Shown one piece after another: positions 44,929 to 55,989 of a DNA stretch of 64,000 nt; position 1 is the stretch's first letter, and each line of letters starts with the position of its first letter. Source of the DNA: Tubulanus polymorphus (Eukaryota > Nemertea > Palaeonemertea > Tubulaniformes > Tubulanidae); assembly GCF_964204645.1 (NCBI RefSeq), contig NC_134026.1, forward strand, positions 7,440,001 to 7,504,000, given 5' to 3'. Under the pieces are notes generated by a model. The model worked only from the letters and a program-made list of their open reading frames with translations. It was not told where the DNA came from and did not search any database. The translations under genes and the position numbers were made by a program.

Positions 44929-45879
44929 TCAATGGTCTGAATTTCTACAGCGGATTTTCTTACAGAAATAATCACGAATTTCTCGCCCCATTAACAGATA
45001 TATGTAGAAATTTACCACAAAGTTACACATTTGAAACTGTGCAAATATGTCAAAAAGAAATTCTCTCTGTTCTGCTGAGATTGGTAAAAATGTAGCAATA
45101 GTGGATGGAAGTGTAAATATTGCAAATGCGAGTGAAACTGTTACAAGCATTATTGTTGTACGTTTTGATTTTGTAGATTTCTGATCGGACGAAACCATTT
45201 TTGGACCTCTGAATAACTGAATTATTATTACAGAATTTGATGCAATGATCAAGATTAATGGTAACAGATAAACGTGGACAACAAATAAGGAGAAAAATTT
45301 TATTTGGTCGAATGATTCATAATAACATCCAAAGAACTTGTCAGTAAAATGTATCGAAACTGTTGGTAGAAGAATGGGAACCAGTACATTTACTGCAGTT
45401 ATTATCAATATAACGAATCTAGCGAATCTCGGTGTACATATCAAACGAGATGTGAACGGGAAGAGCACAACTGCCACACGTTCTAGAGATATTGCTACTA
45501 TTAACCACGTACTATTGCTGCATGCAACCGCAAATACACATTCGTAGAGTTGACAACTGATCAGTGAATTCACGATGTATATTGGACCTGTTTTCAAATG
45601 CAAGAGAACAAACTGTAAAACAGGATTCAGTGTGAAGTTGATACAGAACGTGAAATCACTGAGAGACAAAACGATGAGGTAGTTAGCGTAGGACAAACTG
45701 CGGAATCTGTGACTTATCATTATCAGGAAAGTAGCTGAATTTCCAAACGCCCCAAACAGGAACAAAATAGGCAAAGTGACCAGTGACACAGTTCGGTAGA
45801 TTGCTGACCTGTTCACTAGAGACATGAGAACAATGTAACTGTTATAAGTTCGGCCGATTTGCATCTGAGTTGAATTCAT
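44929..45879 (-). CDS. orphan class A GPCR, intronless (copy 7)
   Basis: A 316-residue receptor. Residue marks: GN 46-47 (TM1), D75 (TM2), C109 (TM3), ERV 133-135 where the family has ERA, C185 (ECL2), a basic third loop 224-240 containing SSDQKSTKSKR, FTLP 255-258, NFYIY 290-294 and tail cysteines 306 and 311. TM3 reads CQLYECVFAVACSNSTW. It is nearly identical to copy 14 (60,991), with five differing residues. The upstream flank is 45,880-46,290. The downstream flank 44,414-44,928 is shared with copies 5 and 14. Confidence 0.9.
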   Translation of the reverse strand: MNSTQMQIGRTYNSYIVLMSLVNRSAIYRTVSLVTLPILFLFGAFGNSATFLIMISHRFRSLSYANYLIVLSLSDFTFCINFTLNPVLQFVLLHLKTGPIYIVNSLISCQLYECVFAVACSNSTWLIVAISLERVAVVLFPFTSRLICTPRFARFVILIITAVNVLVPILLPTVSIHFTDKFFGCYYESFDQIKFFSLFVVHVYLLPLILIIASNSVIIIQLFRGPKMVSSDQKSTKSKRTTIMLVTVSLAFAIFTLPSTIATFLPISAEQREFLFDIFAQFQMCNFVVNFYIYLLMGREIRDYFCKKIRCRNSDH

Positions 45880-46650
45880 GATTCTCGCAAATCAAATGAG
45901 AGTGAACTGACTGTCTAAGAGTCTACTGACTATCTGCGAGTTTACTGGCTGTCCGAGAGTATGCTGACTGCCAGTGAGAGCAATGACTATCTGAAAATGT
46001 ACTGGAACTCGACCGCGTCTTCTCACGGCTTGCAAAATTAATTCAAAGATATCATTTAGGTCTTTATATACAGTTACATTCATTTCTAAGATTTATTGTA
46101 AACAGCGAATAGAAAATCAATGCACTGAAATCTAACACACATTTTCAAATTTTGTGAAAGTTTATTATTGTGTAAAATATAAATGTAACTATATCAAATA
46201 TTATTATACGTTGTACGAGAATTCATTGTAAATTGTAAAATATATTATACTAAAACATCTGAACAGGTTGGAAAATGTACACACAGATCAAAACAACATC
46301 AGTTCATTATTAAACTACACACAGGACAGTAGCCAGCAATACTCAAGGGCTCATAGTTGTGACGGGCATCTATGATTTATTGAAATGACTACTTATACTT
46401 AGTAAATTGAACTGCAAAAACATTTTGAGACTCAAACCGGGAGATGACTCTAGTAATGTGAGAACTTAGATGGTGACTTAAGCAAGAAAATCTAAAATGT
46501 CATTTATGTAATTTATGAATATAAAATTCTTTTGTATTTAAGATTTTCATATCTTATTTTCAATTTTCAGTTAGTCAGTGTCTACCATTCCTGAGTTAGT
46601 TTTTAATTTTGATGCTCGTGGTCAAAAGAGCACATTTTTTCTCCAAAGTT

Positions 46651-46813
46651 TCCATTTTATTTTCCGAGTTTGTAACTCGGAATAAACCTTCAAAGATCGC
46701 ATTTAACAGAGAAAACTAGTTTATTCCGAGTTGCAAACTCTGAATAAACCTCCAAAATCGCATTTAACTGAGAAAACTAGTTTATTCCGAGTCACAAACT
46801 CGGAATTAACCTC
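46651..46813. repeat. about 2.6 tandem units of 62 bp, each with a hairpin
   Basis: Units contain TTATTCCGAGT..ACTCGGAATAAACC followed by ATCGCATTTAAC and GAGAAAACTAG. CCGAGTTTGTAACTCGG is self-complementary. The identical array is repeated at 62,713-62,875 as part of the large duplication. Confidence 0.8.
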
Positions 46814-46903
46814 GAAATATTTTTTTGATAGATATGTCGCCAGGACGCTTCCGTAGGTACCAATGCAGTAATGGTGATTAGAAATTACTGAATGTCACTG
46901 TAA

Positions 46904-46949
46904 CCTACGAGCAATTATCTAACAATTATCTTAGATAATCGCTCGTAGC
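46904..46949. repeat. imperfect palindrome TACGAGCAATTATCTA
   Basis: TACGAGCAATTATCTA and TAGATAATCGCTCGTA are inverted with one mismatch. It is duplicated at 62,966-63,011, and a half-site CCTACGAGCAATTATCC is near 57,458. Confidence 0.6.
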
Positions 46950-47010
46950 TGTAACAGGTCCACAGAAAAGTTAAAAGTTGTATGCAGTAACTCAAACTTG
47001 AAATGAATGG

Positions 47011-47964
47011 TTATTTGTCTGAATTGCTACAGCGGATTTTCATACAGAAATATTCACGAATTTCTCGTCCCAATAAAATATATATGTAGAAATTTACCAC
47101 GTAGTTACAAACATGGAATTGTGTGAATATATTGTATAGAAAATTTCTCCGTTCCAATGGGATTGGTACCAATGCAGTAATAGTGACTGGAAATGTGAAT
47201 ATTGCAAATGCTAGTGAAACTGTTACAAGCATTATTGTTGTACGTTTTGATTTTGAAGAATTCCGATCAGACGAAACCATTTTTGACCCTCTGAATAACT
47301 GAACTATTATAACAGAATTTGATAGAATGATTATTATAAACGGTAAAAGATAGATATGGGTGATACCTACGATACGATAGGTTATTTGGTGAAGCGATTG
47401 AAAGTAACACCCAAAAAAAGACTGTTCAGTAAAATGTATCGAAAAAGTAGGTAGAAGATTTATAACAAGTACATTCACTCCAGTCATTATCAATATAACA
47501 AATCTAGCGAATCTCGGGGTACATATCAAACGAGATTTGAACGGGAAGAGCACAACTGCTGCACGTTCTAGAGATATTGCTACTATAGACCACGAACTAT
47601 TGAAGACTGCAAGGTACATTATAAATTCATAGGTTTGGCAACTGATCAGTGAATTCATCATGAATATAGGACCATTTTCAGCGTGGAAGAGAACAAACTG
47701 CAAAACAGGCATCAGTGTAAAACTGGTGCAGAACGTGAAATCACAGAGAGACAAAATGATAAGATAGTTAGCGTAAGATAAACTGCGGAATCTGCGACTT
47801 ATCATTATCAGGAAAGTAGCTGAATTTCCAAACGCTCCAAACATGAACACGACAGGCAGAATGACCAGTGACAAAGTGCGGTAGATTCCAGACTTGTTCA
47901 CTACAGACATTAGAACGATGTTACTGTTATAAGTTCGATCTATTTGAATCTGAGTTGAATTCAT
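47011..47964 (-). CDS. orphan class A GPCR, intronless (copy 8)
   Basis: A 317-residue receptor with one extra residue in ECL2 (EQSFFGCYF). The third loop differs from all other copies (SSDRNSSKSKR in place of SSDQKTTKSKR), as does TM5 (IIIILSNS). TM2 SLCDF, TM3 ISCQTYEFIMYLAVFNSSW, ERAAVV, TM6 FTFP rather than FTLP, TM7 NFYIY. The start has an upstream out-of-frame ATG. The upstream module (47,965-48,235) is shorter than in other copies. The copy at 63,091 is its recent duplicate. Confidence 0.9.
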   Translation of the reverse strand: MNSTQIQIDRTYNSNIVLMSVVNKSGIYRTLSLVILPVVFMFGAFGNSATFLIMISRRFRSLSYANYLIILSLCDFTFCTSFTLMPVLQFVLFHAENGPIFMMNSLISCQTYEFIMYLAVFNSSWSIVAISLERAAVVLFPFKSRLICTPRFARFVILIMTGVNVLVINLLPTFSIHFTEQSFFGCYFQSLHQITYRIVGITHIYLLPFIIIILSNSVIIVQLFRGSKMVSSDRNSSKSKRTTIMLVTVSLAFAIFTFPVTITALVPIPLERRNFLYNIFTQFHVCNYVVNFYIYILLGREIREYFCMKIRCSNSDK

Positions 47965-48239
47965 GATTCATGCATATCAAATAAGAATGTACTGACAGTT
48001 TAAGAATACACTGAGAGTGTATAAGACTGTCTGAGCGCGTACTGGCTGTCTGAGAGAGCACTGAGAGTAGTGACTGACTGAGAATTTATCGGAAAATTAA
48101 TTTGACTTCAATATTAAGATATCATAAGTCCTAAATTTATTGTTGACAGCTAATGAAAAAATCTATTCTCAGAAATCTAACAGAATTTGTGAAAGTTTAT
48201 TATTGTGTAAAATATATACGTAACTGAATTAAAGGTCAT

Positions 48240-49585
48240 TGGCGCATTAAAAAGATTTATTTCAGAATTCAAGAATTACACTCTTAATAGATAGATTGAA
48301 GTGAATGAAATGCTTGAGTACTGCTTTGATATATCATAATAAAAGAAGGCATGACGGTTTGCGATCAGTATATATATATTCAACTGTAAGCAACAATCAT
48401 TTCTATATACTGTATAAAGTGAGTAAAAATCATTGACAAAACTCCCAATGTAGCTTACAGCTAGCTAGCATTCTAGCTAGCTAACCGTTTCGGAATGTTT
48501 TTTCTTTTAAATCTGAGCGTTGGATTTTTTTTTGTATGACCTGCAAGCAATCGAGAATAAGAGCTTCACATGCTCACGATTCAACGAGACTGTAACTGAA
48601 TTTCTCAATTAAAAGGTTAATTTTTTTCCTCTCCAAACCCTTTGTGACTATAGAATTTGAACAGTGTAGGTAATATAATATCTCCTTGTTTGTCTCCGTG
48701 GGTTGTGACAAATCCATTGATATAGCGACCATTTATTCGAATACCTGTAACATAGCGTCTGCGTACGTTGAAGAAATACTTCTAATTCCCTGATGGCAAA
48801 GCCTAACCTTATTGATGTTTACCTAGTTGAAAGCCTTTGTTAAATCATCCAAAGTATATTCTTTGAAATTTAGGATTTCTATGATACAAGTGATAGAAAT
48901 AGGTATTCAAGGCGAAAAATCATTTTTTAGATTTCATTTCACAAACTGCAAATAACCCTCTTTAACCTCTGTGAATAAAGGAAATATAGCTTCAAGAGAT
49001 ACTTAGATATTTCAAAATTCATAAATATTGCAATTTCACATTTTTTGGTTTCACATCGTCACTGTTCTCAATTATTGCGTTCAAAGATTCCAAGAATCGC
49101 CAGCAAATATCTGCATTTCATTTCCTTTAAAAGGGTGTATGAATTATATTCGTAGAGCAAGAGGCTTCAGAACTATATGATATTCAATCTAAACTTATGT
49201 TTTAAAAATGAGCGCAAATCATCGCAACAATAGGGACCTCGAGGGACCGCCACAAAATGGCGCCTAGAAACTGGAAACTTCTTTTATTGAATACCGTATA
49301 CCGAAATTAAGTACGTTTCCATAACATCACTGCAGCAATTCACGTCGTGATTCACAATCTATGGCTTCAAGACGTTTTTGAAGCACGATTCTAAAGATCG
49401 ATGCAGTTCGAGATCGAAAACAGTCGCCGAGGATTTCATTGGTTTCGCCTGTGAAGGAATCATTCTATTATGCATTAGTAGCGAAAGCTCGTATACAAAT
49501 AAGACTAGTTAATTTTTACAGAACTATCTTTCTTTCCTTTTTTACTTATTAATGAGTGTTGTGTCAACTTCAATCATTAGACAAG
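48240..49585. other. intergenic spacer between GPCR copies 8 and 9
   Basis: Unlike its neighbours this 1.3 kb is not obviously shared with another part of the window, although the right duplicate would lie beyond the edge. It holds a degenerate reverse-transcriptase piece (48,640-48,865) and otherwise AT-rich non-coding DNA. Confidence 0.5.
48640..48865 (-). pseudogene. degenerate non-LTR reverse transcriptase fragment
   Basis: On the minus strand, DDLTKAFN is followed, after stops and frameshifts, by TGIRINGRYINGFVTTHGDK, QGDII and LPTLFKFYS. This is the order found in LINE-type reverse transcriptases (DLTKAFD.VN, then V.VNG, then GV.QG..LSP.LF). It is clearly dead. The clade cannot be told from this piece. 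Confidence 0.6.
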
Positions 49586-50530
49586 TTATTTGACTGGAAT
49601 TCTACAGTGAATGTTCATGCAAAAATATTCACGAATTTCTCGTCCCAGTAAAAGATATATGTAAAAATTTACCACATAGTTACACATTTCAAACTGTCCA
49701 AATATGTCACAGAGAAAATCTTTCTGTTCCTGTGAGTTTGGTAAAAATACAGTAATAGTAGTTGGAAGTGTGAATATTGCAAATGCGAGTGAAACTGTTA
49801 CAAGCAATATTGTTGTACGTTTTGATTTTGTAGTTTTCTGATCAGACGAAACCATTTTTGAACCCCTGAATAACTGAACCATTATGACAGAATTTGATAT
49901 TAGAATCAAAAATAAAGGCAGTACATAATTCTGGAAGACAAATATCGTAAAATATGTTATTTGGTCAGACAATTCGTAGTAACATCCAAAAGACTGGTCG
50001 GAAAAATGTATCGAAAAAGTAGGAAGGAAATTAATAACCAGGACATTGACCGCAGTTAATGTAAATATAACACATCTAGCGAATCTTGGTGTACATATCA
50101 AACGAGATTTGAACGGGAAGAGCACAACTGCTGCACGTTCTAGAGATATTGCTACTATCAGCCATGAACTATTGCAATGAAAAAGCACCATTACAAATTC
50201 ATATGTTTGACAACTGATCACCGAATTCATGATGAATATAGGACCATCTTCAACGTGGAAGAGAACAAACTGTAAAACAGGCATCAGTGTGAAATTGATG
50301 CAGAATGTGAAATCACAGACTGACAAGATGATAAGATAGTTAGCGTAAGATAAACTGCGGAATCTGCGACTTATCATTATCAGGAAAGTAGCTGAATTCC
50401 CAAACGCCCCAAACAAGAATACGACTGGCAGAATGACAAGTGACGCAGTACGATATATTCCAGATCTCTTCACAACAGACACGAGAACGGTATTACTAAG
50501 ATAAGCAAGACCAATCTGAGTTGAATTCAT
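49586..50530 (-). CDS. orphan class A GPCR, intronless (copy 9)
   Basis: A 314-residue receptor, sister of copy 5 with the same short N-terminus (MNSTQIGLAYLSNTVL). Differences concentrate in TM2-TM4: LSVCDF, ISCQTYEFVMVLFHCNSSW. Intracellular parts are unchanged (RGSKMVSSDQKTTKSKR). TM6 is FTLP, TM7 NFYIY, and the tail ends NIHCRIPVK, where most copies have KIRCRNSDK. The upstream flank 50,531-51,245 repeats that of copy 5. Confidence 0.9.
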   Translation of the reverse strand: MNSTQIGLAYLSNTVLVSVVKRSGIYRTASLVILPVVFLFGAFGNSATFLIMISRRFRSLSYANYLIILSVCDFTFCINFTLMPVLQFVLFHVEDGPIFIMNSVISCQTYEFVMVLFHCNSSWLIVAISLERAAVVLFPFKSRLICTPRFARCVIFTLTAVNVLVINFLPTFSIHFSDQSFGCYYELSDQITYFTIFVFQNYVLPLFLILISNSVIMVQLFRGSKMVSSDQKTTKSKRTTILLVTVSLAFAIFTLPTTITVFLPNSQEQKDFLCDIFGQFEMCNYVVNFYIYLLLGREIREYFCMNIHCRIPVK

Positions 50531-51554
50531 GATTCTTGAGGATCAAATGAGAACTGATTGTCCGAGAGTATACTTACTGTCTTAGAGTGTAATGACTGTC
50601 TGAAAGTGTTCTGACTGTCTAAGAGTGTACTGACCGTCTGAGAGTGTAACGGTCTGAGAGTGTAACGGTCTGAGAGTGTAACGGTCTGAGAATGTTCTGG
50701 AACTGACCGTGTCTTCTCGCCTATCGGAAAACTAATTTAACTTTGACATAAAAAAATCATTAAGTCTTTATTCCAGCTATAATTCATTTGTGAAATTTAT
50801 TGTTAACAGCGAATAGAAAAAATCAATTTTCAGAAATCTAACACAATGCACTCAGATTTTGTGAAAGTTTACATCGTGTAAAATATGATATGTATAAAAT
50901 ATTTAATATCAATTTTCATTGTACAAGAATGTATTAAAATGGTGAAATATTTAATATCAAAAATTCTGAAAATTTTGGAAAATATTTATCAGGACGGGAC
51001 AGTAGCCAGGAGTTGTTTAGGGCTCAAGTTCTCAAGTTCTTATTTCCTTATGGGTAATTTTTTCCATTTTCTTCAAAAAGACAAAACGTGGAATGATAAC
51101 CTGGGATGTGAATGTGGGTCCCTCGTCCTCCGGCCCTATATCTAACAACCAGACCGCCAGATTATGGCTGTGAGTCTGCTCAGTGTGGTGATCCAGTTAG
51201 CTCTGGTGAAAGGACTGACGGCCAGTCAGGTGTAGTGACTCGATTCATTTACATTAACTGCTATATAATTCTTTGATTTTTTTTTTGTGAAAATGTGGTT
51301 ACATTGCATTCACTTAATCAATTAGATCCGTTGACTCAATCCGTTCACTTTATCAATTAGATCCGTTGTACTGACCGTCAGAGAGTGTTCTGACTGTCTG
51401 AGAGTGTACTGACTGTCTGAGAGTGTTCTGACTGTCTGAGAGTGTACTGTCTGATCTGACAGTGTACTGACCGTTGGAGGTACCGTACATTACTGAATGT
51501 CGCTGTCCAGTCGGGTTCAAGTTGAATGAAGTGAACCAAACTTGAGATCAATAG

Positions 51555-52500
51555 TTATTTGTCTGAATTTCTACAGCGGATTTTCATACAGAAATATTCA
51601 CGAATTTCTCGCCCCAGTAAAAGATATGTGTAGAAATTAACCACAAAGTTGCACACATGGAATTGTGCGAAAATATCGTATAGAAACTCTGTCTGTTGCG
51701 GTGACATTGGTAAAAATACTGTGATAGTGGATGGAAGTGTGAACATTGCAAATGCGAGTGAAACAGTTACAAGCATTATTGTTGTACGTTTGGATTTTGT
51801 AGTTTTCTGATCAGATGAAACCATTTTTGACCCTCTGAACAACTGAATTGTTATAACAGAATTTGATGTAATGATCAAAGTAAAAGGTAGAATATTAACG
51901 TGGATAACAAATATGGAGAACACTTTTATTTGATCAATCAACAGATAAAAACATCCATAAAACTGGTCAGCAAAATGTACCGACAAGTGTGAGATAGAGA
52001 ACCAGTACATTTACTGCAGTAATTATCAAAATAGTAACTCTAGCGAATCTCGGTGTACATATCAAACGAGATTTGAACGGGAAAAGCACAACTGCCGCAC
52101 GTTCTAGAGATACTGCTACTATTAGCCACGAACTGTTGCAGACTGCAACCGCAAATACAAATTCATAGATTTGACAACTGATCAATGAATTCATGATGAA
52201 GATAGGACCACCTTTAACGTTGAAGAGAATAAACTGTATAAGAGGATTCAGTGTAAAACTGATGCAGTACACAAAGTCACTGATAGACAAAACGATCAGA
52301 TAGTTAGCATAAGATAAACTGCGGAATATATGACTTATCATTATCAGGAAAGTGGCTGAATTTCCTAAGGCTCCGAACAGGAACAAGACAGGCAGAATGC
52401 CCAGTGACACAGTGCGGTAGATTCTGGACTTGCTCACCACAGACATCAGAACAATGTAACTGTTGTATGTTCGACCAAACTGCATCTGAGTAGAATTCAT
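51555..52500 (-). pseudogene. class A GPCR pseudogene (copy 10), 5-bp deletion
   Basis: The frame is open from MNSTQMQFG at 52,500 to TM4, then breaks. Relative to copies 4 and 6, five bases (around CGACAA|GTGTG, 51,986) are missing, so the second half (51,555-52,010: ECL2, TM5-TM7, tail) lies in another frame. The second half is otherwise perfectly open to the family stop. Start codon intact; a 70-codon out-of-frame ORF overlaps the N-terminus. Only 2 TTCTG units in the leader. An assembly error could mimic this lesion. Confidence 0.88.
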
Positions 52501-52574
52501 GATTCATGGAGATCAAATGAGAGTGAACGGACTGTCCGAGAGAGCACTGCCTGTTCTGTTCTGCAGCAGAATGT

Positions 52575-53790
52575 TCTAGATCTGACCGGTCTTCTCACGT
52601 ATCGGATAATTAATTCAACCTACCATAAAGAAATTATTTAAGTCTTTATACTTCAGCTCCAATTCATTTGTCAGATGTATCAAATTCGTAAAATCTAACA
52701 CAATTTACTCAGATTGAAACTTGATGTTTTATCATGTGAAACATGAATGTTACCAAGATATATATATAAACACTCATTGAACGAGAATTCATCGTAAATA
52801 ATGAAATATATATATGTTACACTAAAACAGAACAGGCTGGAAAATATCTAACGGTTCTATAGAGAGAAAACACGGGTCAAAATAGCATCAGTTCATTATT
52901 CAACCACATGAATACACAGAACAGTACCCACAGGAGTTCACGGGGCTAAGTTCTTAATGGAATTATAACCTAGGATGGATTTGAACCCGGGCTTCTCGCC
53001 TGCCAGCCTTGTATCTTAACACTTGACAAACAAGTTCAGGCCATTGTTGATGACTTATCTAAATGACGGCATACACTTAGTCACAAAATCACAGACGATT
53101 TCGGCCGTAATGTGACGACTTATTATCTGATGGAGACTTACGTACACCTAGAAAATTGAGTTGGATATACAAATTGAGACTATGGGATAGAGATGACTTC
53201 AGTAATGAGACAACTTATGCAAATGACGAGTTATATTTTGAAAACTGAATTTGAACCGTCGTTTTACTCTGGTTGTTATGGTGGCTGATTCGGGCCATGC
53301 TAGAAAGTTTTTCTGTACGGCTAGAGCAACGATAAAAAAAATCACATTGGCCCGTTTTTTGGTTTTTCTCGTGCGATGACTCAAAATACGTTTTGTTTTC
53401 TCGGGCGATAATTCAAAAATCGCGCGAGAAAACCAAAAGTTTTGAATTCTCGCCCGAGGAAATCAATCTTTTTCTACTGACTGTCTGAGAATGTTCTGGA
53501 ACTGACCGTGTCTTCTTGACTATTGGAAAATTCATTCAACTTTAATATAAAGATATCATTAAAGCCTTTATTGCAGCTACAATTCGTTTGTAAAATGTCT
53601 ATAGTTAGTAGCGAATAGAAAATAGATTCTCTGAAATCTAACACAATAATATTCAGATTTGTGAAAGTTTATTAGTGTGTACGTAAAATGTTACTGCAAA
53701 TTGAATATGAAATATTCGTCGTACAATAATTTATTGTAAATGGTGAAATACCGTATACGTAGTACAACATCTGAACAGGTTGAAAAATAT
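52575..53790. other. duplicated GPCR upstream flank
   Basis: Third copy of the block also seen at 35,480-36,660 and 43,255-44,400, including a tRNA-like piece (52,976-53,035) and the CTCGGGCGATAATTC hairpin (53,398-53,463). No gene. Confidence 0.7.
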
Positions 53791-54188
53791 TGTTAGAGGT
53801 ACGAATAGCTCATAGTGAGCCTCATCACGAGTTACGTGTAACAACGAAATCTAGGATGAGAACTTAAGTAGATACAACGAGCGACACGTCGATTCTTTTT
53901 TAGAGATTAGATTTCATGCAATCAAATGAGTATTTAGGAGAATATATTGGTCAAAAACATGTAAGTTTAACCAGTTGATTTGTATTCTATCATATTTGAT
54001 AATGAATGTTTTAAATAGGAAATTAATCACAGATCAGTGTTCAAATTTATTTAAGATCAGAGTTTAAATTCTATATGTTATTAATTTCAGATCAGCATTT
54101 CATCATATCATGTTCGTTATGTCTCGATATTAAAATCCAATATAAATCCTAAAGAAAGGTCTTCTTCATATTAATGGAGCCAACTACA
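53791..54188. mobile_element. probable solo LTR, 398 bp
   Basis: It begins TGTTAG and ends CTACA, the TG..CA termini of LTRs, and is flanked by AATAT on both sides (53,786-53,790 and 54,189-54,193). The paralogous block at 36,650-36,670 has AATAT once and reads straight through (GAAAAATATGTATCAG), so the empty site is known. There is no ORF, so it is a solo LTR or another LTR-like insertion. Confidence 0.75.
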
Positions 54189-55395
54189 AATATGTATCAG
54201 TTCTATACAGGGAAAACACAAAATAGCACTTCATTATTCAACCACGAACAGGATAGTAGGCGGGACCCAGTTCCACAGTTGTGAGTTAGAGTTAACTCTG
54301 CGTTAAATTAGTTAGTTCATTTTCAGTGATTTAACTGGATGGAACTGTGGAACTGGACCCAGGAGTCCTCATGGGCTCAAATTCTCAAGTTCTATTTCCT
54401 GAAATGACATTTTTCCATTTTGTATTTGAACCTGGGCCTCTCGCAAGCCAGCCTTGTATCTCACCAATAGTTCTGGCGACTGAAAGAGTTTGAAAGTTTT
54501 TCCGATCAGTGTGACCACCCAGTTAGCTGTGGTTGCCAGTTAAGTGCGGTAAGTGGTCACCAGTTAGATCGGTTTACGCAAAAACTGTCTGTATGTTTAA
54601 AAGTCAAAGTCAATTTGACATGCAAGCTATGTAGATACTAGAGGCCTACGAATTACCAGTTCTAGAATGACCAGTTTTAAACAAAGTGATAAATGTATTG
54701 CAAATTTTACTTCGATGGGTACCGGCACCGATGTGGCAATCGCGGATTCCACGTATGGCATGCGAAGATCAGGCTTACCGGTTTACCGCGCTTCAATCTT
54801 ATTCTACATTTCAATTAAATTCGAATAACCTTTTCCAATTAGTAAATCTTTCTAAAACTATACATTTCACTAACCGGGAAACGTCAATCTTATATATATA
54901 TTTGATAACTTGTTTGACACCATTTCCATTTGGGAGCCTTTTCAAAGTCCAGTTCGAAGTTCATTGAAAATGAACTAATTTTCAGGTGTTACGCCCATCT
55001 GTCGTGAGCCGGTACCCCATTCGTCGTGATATTGATCCATCCTTGCCGCGGACTCTCCTGGAATGAATGTAACTCAGAAAGAATCCACTTTCATTGGTTT
55101 CGCTAGCTAGATCCAGAACTAGATACGCGGAAGTAAACAACTTGAATCGCAATAGTTTCAGATTTATTTGATATGCAGCCCCCACATACATCAATATGGT
55201 TGATCGATTGACTCTACACCTATGTTAATGTTGCCGATCTGCAAACAACTGAAATTGTTTGAAATGCATACAAATGCCGATAAATCTTGCGGTTTTGCGT
55301 GGATGCGTTAAGTTAAAATGACGTATCCGTACAGGCGTTCCGGATTTGAGTCCGAATACGTTCTTCGATGTCGGGTAAGGTATGTTGCGAATGGA

Positions 55396-55502
55396 CATCT
55401 CCCCCGGCAGGGATTCGAACCTGATGGCATCACGAGATTGTCATCGCGCCATGACTGAGTGTAGCGATGCCATCGGGTTCGAATCCCTGCCGAGGGAGGA
55501 TG
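55396..55502. mobile_element. foldback with tRNA B-box arms
   Basis: GGCAGGGATTCGAACCTGAT and ATCGGGTTCGAATCCCTGCC are inverted copies around about 60 bp. The right arm contains GGTTCGAATCC, a perfect Pol III B box. Relatives are at 15,460 and 37,020. Confidence 0.7.
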
Positions 55503-55766
55503 CTAATTCCTCTATTCTAGTCAGCGCTATCGGTTTTTGTGGCATGATTGATTCGAAGTTTTATACATTTCGAAGAGTTCTAACCTACGTATGCTTTCAG
55601 ACCGTCATAATTCTCACCACATTGATTAGAGCGTTTATTACCGATTGGTCGTCGAATCCGAGAGAGGATGACTTTTTTGTTCGAAAGTGGATGAATAACA
55701 ATATCATGAGGAATACAGACTACAATAGGGTGTCTGACCGGAATCAGAAAACCCTAATAATAACCA

Positions 55767-55903
55767 GGGGCCAGTTGCACAGTCGTGACTTAAGTCAAAA
55801 AGTGGTCTTAAATCTTAAGACTGGTAAGTTGTTAGATTGGCTATAGAACTAAGTTGGTCTTAGACTGGTCTTAAGTCGAAGCCATGACTACGCAACCGGC
55901 CCC
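55767..55903. mobile_element. GGGGCC foldback MITE
   Basis: It runs from GGGGCCAGTTGCACAGTCGT to ACGCAACCGGCCCC with CTTAAGACTGG-type inner words, the same family as 32,033-32,308. The word CAGAAAACCCTAAT occurs just outside both ends (about 55,745 and 55,936). Confidence 0.7.
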
Positions 55904-55989
55904 AGGAGATAATCAATAGGGTTTTCCGTGAAGTAACAGAAAACCCTAATTAGTATAGTTACTTTATACGTACAACTGTAAATCGATGG

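Larger units (their letters stand above)
54194..55989. other. intergenic, mosaic of duplicated pieces
   Basis: 54,194-54,480 matches 36,664-36,925, including the TTCCACAGTTGTG foldback (54,263-54,362). 54,738-54,772 and 55,337-55,410 match 36,940-37,040, with about 565 bp of extra, unmatched DNA between them. A B-box foldback (55,396-55,502) and a GGGGCCGG foldback (55,767-55,903) follow. ORFs here are not supported as genes. Confidence 0.65.
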
